A stretch of DNA of 64,000 nucleotides, from the NCBI GenBank assembly GCA_041391665.1, contig JAWKNO010000002.1, positions 186,001 to 250,000 of the forward strand, written 5' to 3'. Numbering within the stretch: the first letter of the stretch is position 1; each line of letters opens with the position of its first letter. Position numbers and translations under genes: made by a program. This DNA is from Bacteroidia bacterium (lineage in GTDB: Bacteria; Bacteroidota; Bacteroidia; J057). The notes beneath the pieces were generated by a model that was given only the letters and a program-made list of their open reading frames with translations, was not told the origin of the DNA and ran no database searches. This document shows positions 24,811-33,802 of this stretch, piece by piece.

Positions 24811-26688
24811 ATGAAGATAACCAAAAAACTACTTCTTATAGCCTTGTCTGTGTCGGCTGTACTGCTGTCATGTAACAAGGACTTTCTAAATACTCAGCCG
24901 CTTGATAAGATTTCGAGTGAGGCTACCTGGGCTGATGGCCCCCTTTCTGAGGCTTTTATTTTTAACGTATACTCTTTCCTCGGTTATGGAGGTTTTGAAG
25001 AACAGGGACTCTCTGCGATTACCGATGAGGCGATGTTTACGCATGCCGGCCGGAATATCAACCCCTTCAATGAAGGAACAGAAAGCCCTTCCAGCCTTGC
25101 ATGGATGAGTAGTACTTATGAGTGGGGAACCATGTACCTGGCAATCAGACAGGCGAATATAGCCATCGACAGGCTGCCTACTTCTTCCTTTGACGATGAT
25201 GCACTCCGCGATCGTCTGCTGGGTGAGGCGCATTTTCTGCGCGCTTATTACTATCACCAGTTGGTTCGCTATTACGGTGGTGTACCTATCATCGATAAGC
25301 CTTATGGTCTGGATGAAGATTATTCTATTGAAAGAAATACCTGGGCACAATGTGTGGACTTCATTGTAGGTGATCTTGATAAGGCTGCTACGCTTCTGGA
25401 TGGCAAGGCAGAAACGCCAGGCCGTGCTTCCAAGCTTGCTGCCATGGCGTTAAAAGCCAGAATCCTTCTGTATGCTGCCAGTGACCTTCATGACGGGCCT
25501 ACTGTTCAGTCCAAGTCAAACACATTGGGTTCTTATGCAAACCTGGATCTGATTGCGTATACTTCCGGAGACCGCGCCTCCCGCTGGCAAGCTGCAAAAT
25601 CAGCTGCTAAGGCAGTACTTGATGCAGGACAAGGTTACAAGCTGGATCTTACTGCTCCGGTTTCTGCTGAAGAAGGCAAAGCCAACTATATTTCCATCTA
25701 TACCGGTGGTGGAAGTGCTGTCGGTGATGCATCTGCAGCAGTAGAACTTCTGTTTCAGCGTACACATACTGCGCTTTATACCCAGGAAGATAACTGGCCA
25801 TTAGGTGGTATTCACTTTGGTATCAATAATGGTCCAAACGGTTACCACAACTGGGCAGGTAATACGCCTATTCAGCAGCTGGTGGATGACTACGAAATGA
25901 TGGACGGTTCAAAATTTGACTGGAGCAATCCCACACAGGCGGCTGATCCTTATGCAGATCGCGACCCTCGTTTTTATGCGAGTATCATGTATGACGGTGC
26001 AGGTTGGAAACCACGCCCTTCTGACGTAACTGCTTTGGATCCTGCCAACCAGATTCAGACTGGCTACTACGATGACGGAGCGGGCGGTACGATCAATGGT
26101 ATTGATACCCGTGAGTCAGCTATTGAAAACTGGAACGGTAGCCGTACCCATTACTACGTGCGTAAATTTATCGATCCGGATCCGGCATTAGCTGATAACC
26201 AGTCAAGTGCGCAGGTTATTCCATGGCCCTTTATTCGCTACACTGAAATGGCACTTGCCTATGCAGAGGCTTGTATCAAAACCGGTGATGATGGTGAAGC
26301 CAGAGCCTGGATCAACAAAATTCGTTTCCGCGTGGGTATGCCTGAAGTTACCGAATCCGGTGAGGCACTGTTGGCTCGCCTGATCAATGAGCGCCGTGTG
26401 GAACTGGCTTATGAAGAACACCGCTACCATGATGCCCGCAGATGGATGATTGCGAATGAAACTCTCGGAAGAGGTATCAAAGCGATCAACATTACGGCTA
26501 CCCTCAAGCCCGGTGCAACCCCACATGTTCCATACAGACATGATAAGGCGGTATATGACTACACTTACACAGTGGTAGATAATACCGAAAATGAGACCCG
26601 TACATGGAATGATAAAATGTACTTCAGACCTTTCAACAGAGATGAGATCAGCCGTAATGAAAAGCTGATCCAAAACCCTGGTTATTGA
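24811..26688 (+). CDS. SusD/RagB family outer-membrane lipoprotein
   Basis: 625 aa. Lipoprotein signal with lipobox 'LSVSAVLLSCNKDF' (Cys21), followed by the SusD-like start 'LNTQPLDKISSEATWADG'. TPR-like helices hold 'LGEAHFLRAYYYHQLVRYYGGVPII' (quoted in part), the SusD family hallmark, and the C-terminal RagB half has 'INERRVELAYEEHRYHDARRW', quoted in part, and ends in 'RNEKLIQNPGY', the standard family ending. It forms the lid of the SusC transporter. A large hairpin after its stop probably limits readthrough into the next gene. Confidence 0.95.
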   Translation: MKITKKLLLIALSVSAVLLSCNKDFLNTQPLDKISSEATWADGPLSEAFIFNVYSFLGYGGFEEQGLSAITDEAMFTHAGRNINPFNEGTESPSSLAWMSSTYEWGTMYLAIRQANIAIDRLPTSSFDDDALRDRLLGEAHFLRAYYYHQLVRYYGGVPIIDKPYGLDEDYSIERNTWAQCVDFIVGDLDKAATLLDGKAETPGRASKLAAMALKARILLYAASDLHDGPTVQSKSNTLGSYANLDLIAYTSGDRASRWQAAKSAAKAVLDAGQGYKLDLTAPVSAEEGKANYISIYTGGGSAVGDASAAVELLFQRTHTALYTQEDNWPLGGIHFGINNGPNGYHNWAGNTPIQQLVDDYEMMDGSKFDWSNPTQAADPYADRDPRFYASIMYDGAGWKPRPSDVTALDPANQIQTGYYDDGAGGTINGIDTRESAIENWNGSRTHYYVRKFIDPDPALADNQSSAQVIPWPFIRYTEMALAYAEACIKTGDDGEARAWINKIRFRVGMPEVTESGEALLARLINERRVELAYEEHRYHDARRWMIANETLGRGIKAINITATLKPGATPHVPYRHDKAVYDYTYTVVDNTENETRTWNDKMYFRPFNRDEISRNEKLIQNPGY

Positions 26689-26714
26689 TCTGTTTGCTGA
26701 TTCATTTCCTATAA

Positions 26715-26762
26715 TAAGAAAATCTATCTCTGAGTTATTGGAGATAGATTTTCTTACTTTTG
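26715..26762 (+). terminator. Strong hairpin between susD and the FG-GAP gene
   Basis: A perfect 16-bp stem (26715-26730 with 26741-26756) and a 10-nt loop, followed by CTTTTGT. It is 26 bp after susD. The short T tract suggests partial termination or mRNA-end stabilisation. The tail also reads TACTTTTG (26755-26762), an exact -7 match, 9 bp before the next ATG. Confidence 0.7.
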
Positions 26763-26770
26763 TACCTATT

Positions 26771-29700
26771 ATGAAATTCCATTCCCAAATAAAAATAGCC
26801 TTAACCGGCGTGTTTTTTCTTCTGACATTTACCAGTTGCCATAAGGAAAAACCTGAAAATTCTACGGGCTTGGCTGCTTTACCCCAATTGCCGCCATTAT
26901 TTACCCTCTTACAGCCGGATCAAACCAATGTCCGTTTTCAGAACACACTCACTGAAGGCCTGAATACAAATATTCTGATGTATGAGTATTTCTACAACGG
27001 TGGAGGCGTCGCGGTCGGTGATTTGAACGGAGACGGGCTGCCTGATCTGTATTTTACCTCCAATATGAGCGACAACAAATTGTATATCAATCAAGGCGAT
27101 ATGCAGTTTGAAGACGCTACAAGCGTTTCCGGTGCTGCCGGAAGGCTCGGCCCATGGAAAACCGGCGTTACGGTTGTCGATATCAACGGCGATCATAAAC
27201 TCGATCTCTACCTTTCCTATTCCGGCGCCCTACCTGATGAAAAACGCGCAAATCAATTGTTTGTCAATCAGGGGAATGATAGCAATAATTTTCCTGTTTT
27301 TACTGATAAAGCGGCTGAATATGGATTGGCCAGCCAGGGGTTTAGTAATCAGGCATATTTTTTTGATTATGACCGCGACGGAGACCTCGACGCAGTTATC
27401 CTCAACCACAACCCCAAATCTCTGCCTGTCCTCAACGAAGTCAGCACAGCTGAGTTTCTTAAAAAAGATGATCCCTTCCGTGGCGTCCGTTTATACAAAC
27501 AAACAAACAATGTTTTTGAAGACGTAACGGAAAAAGCTGGAATCAGCGGATCTGCGCTTACCTATGGTCTCGGAGTGGGCATTACAGATGTAAATAATGA
27601 TGGATGGCCTGATTTTTACATTTCCAATGATTATGCTGTTCCGGACTATTTATACATCAACAATCAGAATGGAACATTTTCTAATAAACTCCAAGATTGT
27701 TTTGGCCACAACAGCCAGTTCTCCATGGGCAATGATATCGCTGATATCAATAATGACGGCCTGACAGATATCGTAACCCTCGATATGCTTCCGGAAGACA
27801 ACCACCGGCAAAAATTGCTGATGGCACCTGATAACTATGCGAAGTTTGACCTCAATGTGCGCAGTGGATTCCATTACCAGTATATGCGCAATATGCTTCA
27901 GGTAAATAATGGAAACGGAACTTTCAGCGAAATCGGGCAGATGGCAGGCATTTCCAATACCGATTGGAGCTGGGCAGCACTACTCGCCGATTACAATAAT
28001 GACGGATGGAAAGATCTGTTTATTACCAATGGGTATTACCGCGATTATACCAATCTCGATTTTATTAAGTATATGGATGGCTATGTGCAGGCAAAAGGCC
28101 GTCTGGTGCGGGAAGATGTCCTCGAAATCATTGATCATATGCCTGCCTCCAATGTCGTAAATTATATTTTTTCTAATAATCAGGGAACAGGTTTTTCTAA
28201 TTCAACCCAGACATGGGGGCTTAATAATCCCTCCAATAGTAACGGCGCAGCCTATGCAGATCTCGACAATGACGGCGATCTCGACCTGGTCGTCAATAAT
28301 ATCAATCAGCCTGCTTTTATTTACCGCAATGAGTCTTCCAATGACCCTGAAAATCATTTCCTCCAGGTCGTACTCGCTGGTGATGGCTTGAATACGCAGG
28401 GCATTGGCGCCCGGGTTACCCTGCTTTCCAAAGGGAAAACACAAACTCAGGAGCAGGTAATTACCCGGGGTTATCTTTCCTCAGTATCTCCCGTGCTCCA
28501 CTTTGGCCTTGGTCGTGAAACGATGATTGATTCTCTGGTAGTGGTCTGGGGTAGTGGAAAACAGCAGATTCTCACTGAGGTTTCTGCCAATCAGGTACTG
28601 CATGTATCGGAAAAGGATGCCGGCGAAAAATACAAACCCGCATCTCCTTCTGAAATGCTGTTCACAGAAATTACCTCCCCCATTTCTTATCAGGCTCCCG
28701 AGGTGGGGATCAATGATTTTGACCGCCAGCCGCTGTTAATCAGCGAATTTTCCTACACCGGCCCCTGTATGATCAAGGGAGATGTCAACCAGGATGGGCT
28801 GGAAGATATATTTGTCGGTGGCGCTGCAAACCAAAGTGCCGCCCTATGGATCCAACAAAGGGGTGGAAAATTTGTGCAAAAATCAACACCGGCATTCGAA
28901 GCAGATCAACAAAGCGTGGATGTCGCAGCTGTGTTTTTTGATGCAAATGGAGATGGTTTTGCCGATATCTACGTTGCCAGTGGGGGCTACCACAATTTTG
29001 AACCCCACGATGAGCTGTTGCAGGATCGCTTATACCTCAATGATGGAAAAGGTAATTTTTCTGCAAGTCCTGAATCTCTCCCGGAAATGCTTACCAGCAA
29101 AGGATGCGTAGCCGTAAATGATGTCAATCAAGATGGTTTTCCTGATCTCTTTGTAGGTAGCAGGGTGATTCCTGGTCAATATCCTGAAACTCCACCCAGT
29201 TATCTCCTGATCAATGATGGAAAAGGAAAATTTACCAATCAGATCCAGTCGATAGCGCCCTCTCTGGAAAGTATGGGTATGATAACAGACGCTCTCTGGG
29301 TGGATTTGGATCTGGATAATAAAAAAGAACTGATCGTTACAGGTGAATGGATACCGGTTTCAATATTTGACTATAAAATCGGGAAACTGGAGAATATAAC
29401 CAATGACTGGCTGGATAATAGCTATGAGGGTTGGTGGAACAAGATCCAAATTGGCGATTTTAATCACGACCGGAGACCTGATATTATTGTCGGCAACACG
29501 GGAACGAATACTCAGTTTGCCGTCTCAGAACAACAACCTGCAGAAATGTATTTCAAGGATTTTGACAACAATGGAGCCGTTGATCCTTTGTTTTGTTTTT
29601 ATATTCAGGGGAAAAGTTACCCTTATATCACGAGGGATGAATTATTGCGGCAACTGGGCGGTTTGCGTTCGCGGTTTACTTCTTATCAAAGTTATGCGGA

Positions 29701-30133
29701 CGTTACGATCTCCGATATTTTCAAGAAAGAAGAGTTGGAAACAGCCGGCCATTTGGTAGCAAATCACATGGAAACGACCTTATTTCTCAGCCAGCCTGAT
29801 GGGAAATTTGTTGTCAGTCCATTGCCCGGCCAGGTTCAGTACGCGCCGGTATATACGATTAATGTGCTGGATTTTGACGGCGATGAAAATGAGGATATTT
29901 TGCTTTGCGGAAATAACAGCCACACAAAACTCCGCCTGGGAAAATCAGATGCCAACTATGGTGTATTGCTTAAAGGAGATGGAAAAGGTGGGTTTTCCTA
30001 TGTCAATCAAATGAAGTCAGGACTCAGCCTAAAGGGCGATGTGAGAAGTGTAATCGAAATAAATGGGGATTATATATTTGGGATCAATCAGCGTGGAATG
30101 GTTTCGTACCGATTAAAACACTCAAACCATTGA
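26771..30133 (+). CDS. FG-GAP/VCBS-repeat and ASPIC/UnbV lipoprotein
   Basis: 1120 aa from the ATG at 26771, which gives a proper lipoprotein signal ('LTGVFFLLTFTSCHKEK', Cys22); an ATG at 26738 lies inside the preceding hairpin and is rejected. About thirteen calcium-binding DxDxDG-like repeats are visible, among them 'DLNGDGLPD', 'DYDRDGDLD', 'DVNNDGWPD', 'DLDNDGDLD', 'DVNQDGFPD' and 'DFDGDENED', in two propeller blocks. An ASPIC/UnbV segment lies between them (about 555-620, 'GARVTLLSKGK', 'HFGLGRETMIDSLVVVWGSG'). It is likely surface-exposed; such genes repeatedly accompany SusCD pairs. Ligand unknown. Confidence 0.88.
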   Translation: MKFHSQIKIALTGVFFLLTFTSCHKEKPENSTGLAALPQLPPLFTLLQPDQTNVRFQNTLTEGLNTNILMYEYFYNGGGVAVGDLNGDGLPDLYFTSNMSDNKLYINQGDMQFEDATSVSGAAGRLGPWKTGVTVVDINGDHKLDLYLSYSGALPDEKRANQLFVNQGNDSNNFPVFTDKAAEYGLASQGFSNQAYFFDYDRDGDLDAVILNHNPKSLPVLNEVSTAEFLKKDDPFRGVRLYKQTNNVFEDVTEKAGISGSALTYGLGVGITDVNNDGWPDFYISNDYAVPDYLYINNQNGTFSNKLQDCFGHNSQFSMGNDIADINNDGLTDIVTLDMLPEDNHRQKLLMAPDNYAKFDLNVRSGFHYQYMRNMLQVNNGNGTFSEIGQMAGISNTDWSWAALLADYNNDGWKDLFITNGYYRDYTNLDFIKYMDGYVQAKGRLVREDVLEIIDHMPASNVVNYIFSNNQGTGFSNSTQTWGLNNPSNSNGAAYADLDNDGDLDLVVNNINQPAFIYRNESSNDPENHFLQVVLAGDGLNTQGIGARVTLLSKGKTQTQEQVITRGYLSSVSPVLHFGLGRETMIDSLVVVWGSGKQQILTEVSANQVLHVSEKDAGEKYKPASPSEMLFTEITSPISYQAPEVGINDFDRQPLLISEFSYTGPCMIKGDVNQDGLEDIFVGGAANQSAALWIQQRGGKFVQKSTPAFEADQQSVDVAAVFFDANGDGFADIYVASGGYHNFEPHDELLQDRLYLNDGKGNFSASPESLPEMLTSKGCVAVNDVNQDGFPDLFVGSRVIPGQYPETPPSYLLINDGKGKFTNQIQSIAPSLESMGMITDALWVDLDLDNKKELIVTGEWIPVSIFDYKIGKLENITNDWLDNSYEGWWNKIQIGDFNHDRRPDIIVGNTGTNTQFAVSEQQPAEMYFKDFDNNGAVDPLFCFYIQGKSYPYITRDELLRQLGGLRSRFTSYQSYADVTISDIFKKEELETAGHLVANHMETTLFLSQPDGKFVVSPLPGQVQYAPVYTINVLDFDGDENEDILLCGNNSHTKLRLGKSDANYGVLLKGDGKGGFSYVNQMKSGLSLKGDVRSVIEINGDYIFGINQRGMVSYRLKHSNH

Positions 30134-30146
30134 CATTTTACCGGTT

Positions 30147-31517
30147 ATGAAAAATCGAATTCAACTTTCAATAAAAAACAGGGGTATATGTTTGCTGATG
30201 GTTTTATTTGCCGTAGGTTGTGCTCCTTCTGAAAAAAACATAATCACAGATCAGGAAGTCGCAGTTGCCTGGGCGGAAATGAGTTTATTCGTTACCCAAT
30301 ACACACCCGCTAATTCGCCTACATTTGCTTCCCGTGGTTTTGGTTATATCGGCCTGACCATGTACGAATCTATTGTCCACGGTTATCCCGAATATCAAAG
30401 CCTTGCAGGACAACTAAACGGTCTGGATGAACTTGTGAAACCTACTCCCGGACAAAATTATGACTGGATTCTGTCGTTAAATGCTGCCCAGGCTTCGATT
30501 CTTAAAAACATTTATAACCAGACCTCCGACGAAAACAAAAACCGGATCGATTCGCTCGAAAAAGTATTTTACGACTATTTTTCGGCTAAAAACCCTGATA
30601 AAGAACAGGTAGCGCGATCGGTAGCTTATGGGAAATCTGTTGCGGAAGCCATCTTTGAGTGGTCAAAAACCGACGGCGGACACCGGGGGTATCTCCACAA
30701 TTTTGATAAGGATATGGTTCACCCCGATCGGCCTGGGTCATGGAAACCGCCGCTGTACGCACAGTCTTTCAGTCATCATCCGCTGCACCCGCATTGGGGC
30801 GAAAACCGGACCTTTCTCAAGGTAAATGCAGAAATCTCTTATCCGGAAATGATCCCCTATGATACGACGAAGGGATCGCCTTACTATCAGGAGTTTTGGC
30901 AGGTGTATGAAAAAGAAAGAACCCTCACGCAGGAAGAAAAAGAAGCGGCTATCTGGTGGGGAGATGACCCTGATGTTACCTTTACCCCTCCGGGGCATTC
31001 CTACTACCTGGCTACGATTGTTATTAAAGCCAAAAATCCTCCGCTGATCAAATGTGCAGAAACCTATGCTTGTACAGGTATGGCCGTAGCTGATGCATTT
31101 ATCAATTGCTGGAAATGGAAATATCACTTTTTCACAGAAAGACCTAATACATTTATCCCTCAGTTTATCGATGTGGAATGGGAGTCATTCTGGCCCGATC
31201 CGCCATTTCCTGCGTTTCCTTCCGGACATGCAATCCAGGCTTCTGCTGCCGCAACTGCACTTGCCGATTTGTACGGAAATGAGTTTGTTTTCACCGACAG
31301 TGCGCATTATGGGCGGGAGAGGGACGAACTTCGGGATGTGGATTTTGTGCCACGAAAATTTACTTCATTCTGGCAGGTTGCAGAAGAAACTGCCAATTCC
31401 CGGTTTTATGGAGGTATTCATACACCGCAGGACAACAAAGTCGGGCTGGAAAAAGGCCAGAAAATTGCAGGAAATGTATTGGGGTTGGAGTGGAATAAGA
31501 AGGCTGAAGATAATTAA
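30147..31517 (+). CDS. Vanadium-dependent haloperoxidase-like PAP2 lipoprotein
   Basis: 456 aa. Lipobox 'LLMVLFAVGCAPSEK' (Cys26). The C-terminal half has the vanadate/phosphate-binding set of this superfamily: 'KWKYHFFTERPNTF' (Lys and Arg), 'PAFPSGHAIQASAAATAL' (Ser-Gly-His) and 'ANSRFYGGIHTPQDN' (Arg and His). The three motifs and the length fit the bacterial vanadium chloroperoxidase-like group rather than small lipid phosphatases, but haloperoxidase and acid phosphatase activities cannot be separated by sequence. It follows the FG-GAP gene by 13 bp, so it belongs to the SusCD unit. Confidence 0.88.
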   Translation: MKNRIQLSIKNRGICLLMVLFAVGCAPSEKNIITDQEVAVAWAEMSLFVTQYTPANSPTFASRGFGYIGLTMYESIVHGYPEYQSLAGQLNGLDELVKPTPGQNYDWILSLNAAQASILKNIYNQTSDENKNRIDSLEKVFYDYFSAKNPDKEQVARSVAYGKSVAEAIFEWSKTDGGHRGYLHNFDKDMVHPDRPGSWKPPLYAQSFSHHPLHPHWGENRTFLKVNAEISYPEMIPYDTTKGSPYYQEFWQVYEKERTLTQEEKEAAIWWGDDPDVTFTPPGHSYYLATIVIKAKNPPLIKCAETYACTGMAVADAFINCWKWKYHFFTERPNTFIPQFIDVEWESFWPDPPFPAFPSGHAIQASAAATALADLYGNEFVFTDSAHYGRERDELRDVDFVPRKFTSFWQVAEETANSRFYGGIHTPQDNKVGLEKGQKIAGNVLGLEWNKKAEDN

Positions 31518-31547
31518 GTTGAGACTACTCTCAACTATTCTGATGTA

Positions 31548-31850
31548 TTATCCGAGATTAAGATTTGCTGGATTTTGTCTATTATCGTAAAAGGTAATCA
31601 GGTCTATAGAAGTTGCCTCAACTTTGTAGTAGATGGATGTCTGTTTAGAGACTACACAACGTCGGATTTGGTTACCTTCATGGTTTGTTGCCGGGTACAT
31701 TAGCGGCATTTTTATTATTTTTTGAATGAGCGATTCTACTTTTTCTGCAAATTCGACAGCTTTTTCATCTCTCCATTTCTCTTGAATATAAAGCAAAATA
31801 TCCAAATATGTTTGCCTTGAGGTTTTCTACCAACGAACTTCCCGTATCAT
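31548..31850 (-). pseudogene. ParE/RelE-type toxin inactivated by a nonsense codon
   Basis: Read from the ATG at 31850 the frame gives MIREVRW, then TAG, then KTSRQTYLDILLYIQEKW and onward to the stop at 31548, a complete 99-residue ParE-like toxin with one in-frame stop at codon 8. 'LYIQEKW...AVEFAEKVESLIQKI', 'GNQIRRCVVSKQTSIYYKV' and 'IDLITFYDNRQNP' are typical of ParE family toxins. Its ATG overlaps the antitoxin TGA as ATGA, the normal coupling. A downstream TTG restart at 31805 would lack the first beta strand and helix start. Probably a dead gyrase-type toxin. Confidence 0.75.
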
Positions 31851-31969
31851 TTTGAGCGTTTTAGCAAAAGGCTAACCTCTTTCATTACCTGTTCGTGCGA
31901 AATAACGTCCCCGTTTTTGATGTCAGCAAGTCCTGCTTCAATCGATTTTTTCAATAATTGTATAGACAT
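31847..31969 (-). CDS. Short antitoxin-like protein (partner of broken ParE)
   Basis: 40 aa from the ATG at 31969: MSIQLLKKSIEAGLADIKNG followed by 'DVISHEQVMKEVSLLLKRSK'. The 'GL.DI..G.VISHE.VM' stretch is the C-terminal toxin-neutralising part of Bacteroidota ParD-like antitoxins, which are usually 70-80 aa. No DNA-binding N-terminus is recognisable upstream, so it may be truncated. Its stop TGA is shared with the toxin ATG (ATGA). Confidence 0.55.
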   Translation of the reverse strand: MSIQLLKKSIEAGLADIKNGDVISHEQVMKEVSLLLKRSK

Positions 31970-32077
31970 CCTTTTTACTAGATATATACGGATAAATTTA
32001 ATAAAATTTCTTTTCAAATACCGTCCTTGCAATAATACAGCTAATTAGGGATATTTACCTACCTATTTAGCCTCATT

Positions 32078-33790
32078 ATGTCTGTCCCTCGCTTATCTAC
32101 GTTTTTGTCTTATGCCTGGATTTTTCTCCTTTTTATATCCTTAAGCTCTGCCATGAGAGCCCAAACCCCCTTTGTTGATGTCACCGATTCCGCAGGCATT
32201 CGGCATCAGTTTGTGGTGTATGAAGGCATGTTTGGCGGAGGTGCCTGTGTATTTGACCTCAACAACGATGGATTTGAAGACCTTTTTATCACCAGCGGAA
32301 TGAACGAAGACGTCCTGTATCTCAACAATGGAGATGGCACGTTTAAAAATATCTATGAAGGGTCAGGGCTGGAAATTACCCGGCACTACGTAACGCAGGG
32401 GGTTGCCGGAGCCGATGTAAACCGCGACGGGTGGGTTGATTTGTTTATTACCACCATTACTTCCAAAGACAGCGTAAAAAAGATTCCCCGGGCGATCAAT
32501 TTGCTGTTTCTCAACAATGGCGACATGACTTTCCGAGATGCCACGACGGAATATAAACTCGATTCACTCAACTCGTTCAGCACAGGAGCAAATTTTGGAG
32601 ATTTTAATGCAGACGGGTACCCTGACCTTTATGTAGGGAACTATTTTCGCGCCTATGAAGGAGAGTTGAGTGCCATCAACGATGCGACAATTGTAAGTGC
32701 CAATCAGACTTCCAAAGGCTATTTATTGGTAAACAGAGGCGGGCAGTATTTTGAAGACGTATATGCCGAATATGGCCTCAAACACAAAGGCTATGGTTTT
32801 GGCGCCATATTCACAGACTTCGACAATGATGGCGATCAGGACTTATTTGTCAATCACGATTTTGGGTACAAAGCGACTCCGGACTTTCTTCTACAAAATC
32901 AATATCCGCAAAAATTATTTGAAGACGTAAGCGAGGCCATGGATATGGACCTGAAGATCAATTCTATGGGCGCAGCGGTTGGGGACTACAACGGAGACGG
33001 ACTGCTGGATTACTATATAACCAATATTCGTTTTAATTGGTTTATGGTAAATCAGGGACCGGGAAAACCCTTTGTCAACAAAGCGAAGGAGTTGGGCATG
33101 TCATACGTTTCGATCAGTTGGGGCGCCAATTTTGCAGATTTTGACCACGACGGCGACGTGGATCTGTTTGTGGCTAATGGCGACCTCAATCCCAACGATG
33201 TGCCGATGGCGGATTTTTATTTCGAAAACAGCGAAGGCAAATTTACCGAAAACGCCCGCGCGATGGGCGTCAATGATTATGGTGTAGGCAGAGGTTCTGT
33301 GGTTTTTGATATGGATAATGATGGAGACCTGGATATTCTGGTAGTAAATCAGAAACCCGTGTTGAATTATCCTGTATCCTCGATGACCCATATTTACCGC
33401 AACGAAAGTGCGGCAAAGGGCAACTGGCTGAAAGTAGCCCTTAAGGGCGTGCAGGCAGAATCACATGGCCTGGGTTCACGGGTAATTGTAGTCTCCGGCA
33501 AAAACCGCATGATCAGGGAAATTGACGGCGGGGCATCGAGCCATTTATCTCAAAATTCCACGATCGCCCATTTTGGCCTGGGCGAAGCAGGGGAAGCCGA
33601 TTCGGTCATCGTGATTTGGACAGGCGGTAAACGACAGGTGTTGACTCAGCAGCCGGCCAATACCATGATTACGGTCACAGAAGCGGAAGATACAGCAGAT
33701 CATTCCGGCAGTGGAATGATCTGGGTTTGGGCAATAGCCGGATTGATCCTGGCAGGGTGGGGGATATGGCGGGTAATGCGGAAAGGATAA
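32078..33790 (+). CDS. CRTAC1-like FG-GAP/ASPIC exported protein with C-terminal TM anchor
   Basis: 570 aa. Signal peptide (about residues 1-29, '..SSAMRAQ'). Seven FG-GAP calcium repeats ('DLNNDGFED', 'DVNRDGWVD', 'DFNADGYPD', 'DFDNDGDQD', 'DYNGDGLLD', 'DFDHDGDVD', 'DMDNDGDLD') make one propeller. An ASPIC/UnbV domain (about 455-525) has 'GSRVIVVSGKNRMIREIDGG' and 'HFGLGEAGEADSVIVIWTGG'. The last 25 residues are a Gly/Trp-rich TM helix followed by 'RVMRKG', an uncommon anchor for this family. Same gene type as the larger protein at 26771, but separated from it by the toxin-antitoxin remnant. Confidence 0.85.
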   Translation: MSVPRLSTFLSYAWIFLLFISLSSAMRAQTPFVDVTDSAGIRHQFVVYEGMFGGGACVFDLNNDGFEDLFITSGMNEDVLYLNNGDGTFKNIYEGSGLEITRHYVTQGVAGADVNRDGWVDLFITTITSKDSVKKIPRAINLLFLNNGDMTFRDATTEYKLDSLNSFSTGANFGDFNADGYPDLYVGNYFRAYEGELSAINDATIVSANQTSKGYLLVNRGGQYFEDVYAEYGLKHKGYGFGAIFTDFDNDGDQDLFVNHDFGYKATPDFLLQNQYPQKLFEDVSEAMDMDLKINSMGAAVGDYNGDGLLDYYITNIRFNWFMVNQGPGKPFVNKAKELGMSYVSISWGANFADFDHDGDVDLFVANGDLNPNDVPMADFYFENSEGKFTENARAMGVNDYGVGRGSVVFDMDNDGDLDILVVNQKPVLNYPVSSMTHIYRNESAAKGNWLKVALKGVQAESHGLGSRVIVVSGKNRMIREIDGGASSHLSQNSTIAHFGLGEAGEADSVIVIWTGGKRQVLTQQPANTMITVTEAEDTADHSGSGMIWVWAIAGLILAGWGIWRVMRKG

Positions 33791-33802
33791 TTTGCGCCAG
33801 AT

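Noticed and set aside
21581..26688. Canonical polysaccharide utilisation locus
   Set aside because: No glycoside hydrolase, polysaccharide lyase, sulfatase or hybrid two-component regulator is within reach; SusCD alone does not establish a glycan substrate.
31548..31805. Functional ParE toxin starting from the internal TTG
   Set aside because: The full frame starts at 31850 with the antitoxin-coupled ATG and contains a TAG; a start at 31805 would drop the first strand and is not coupled.
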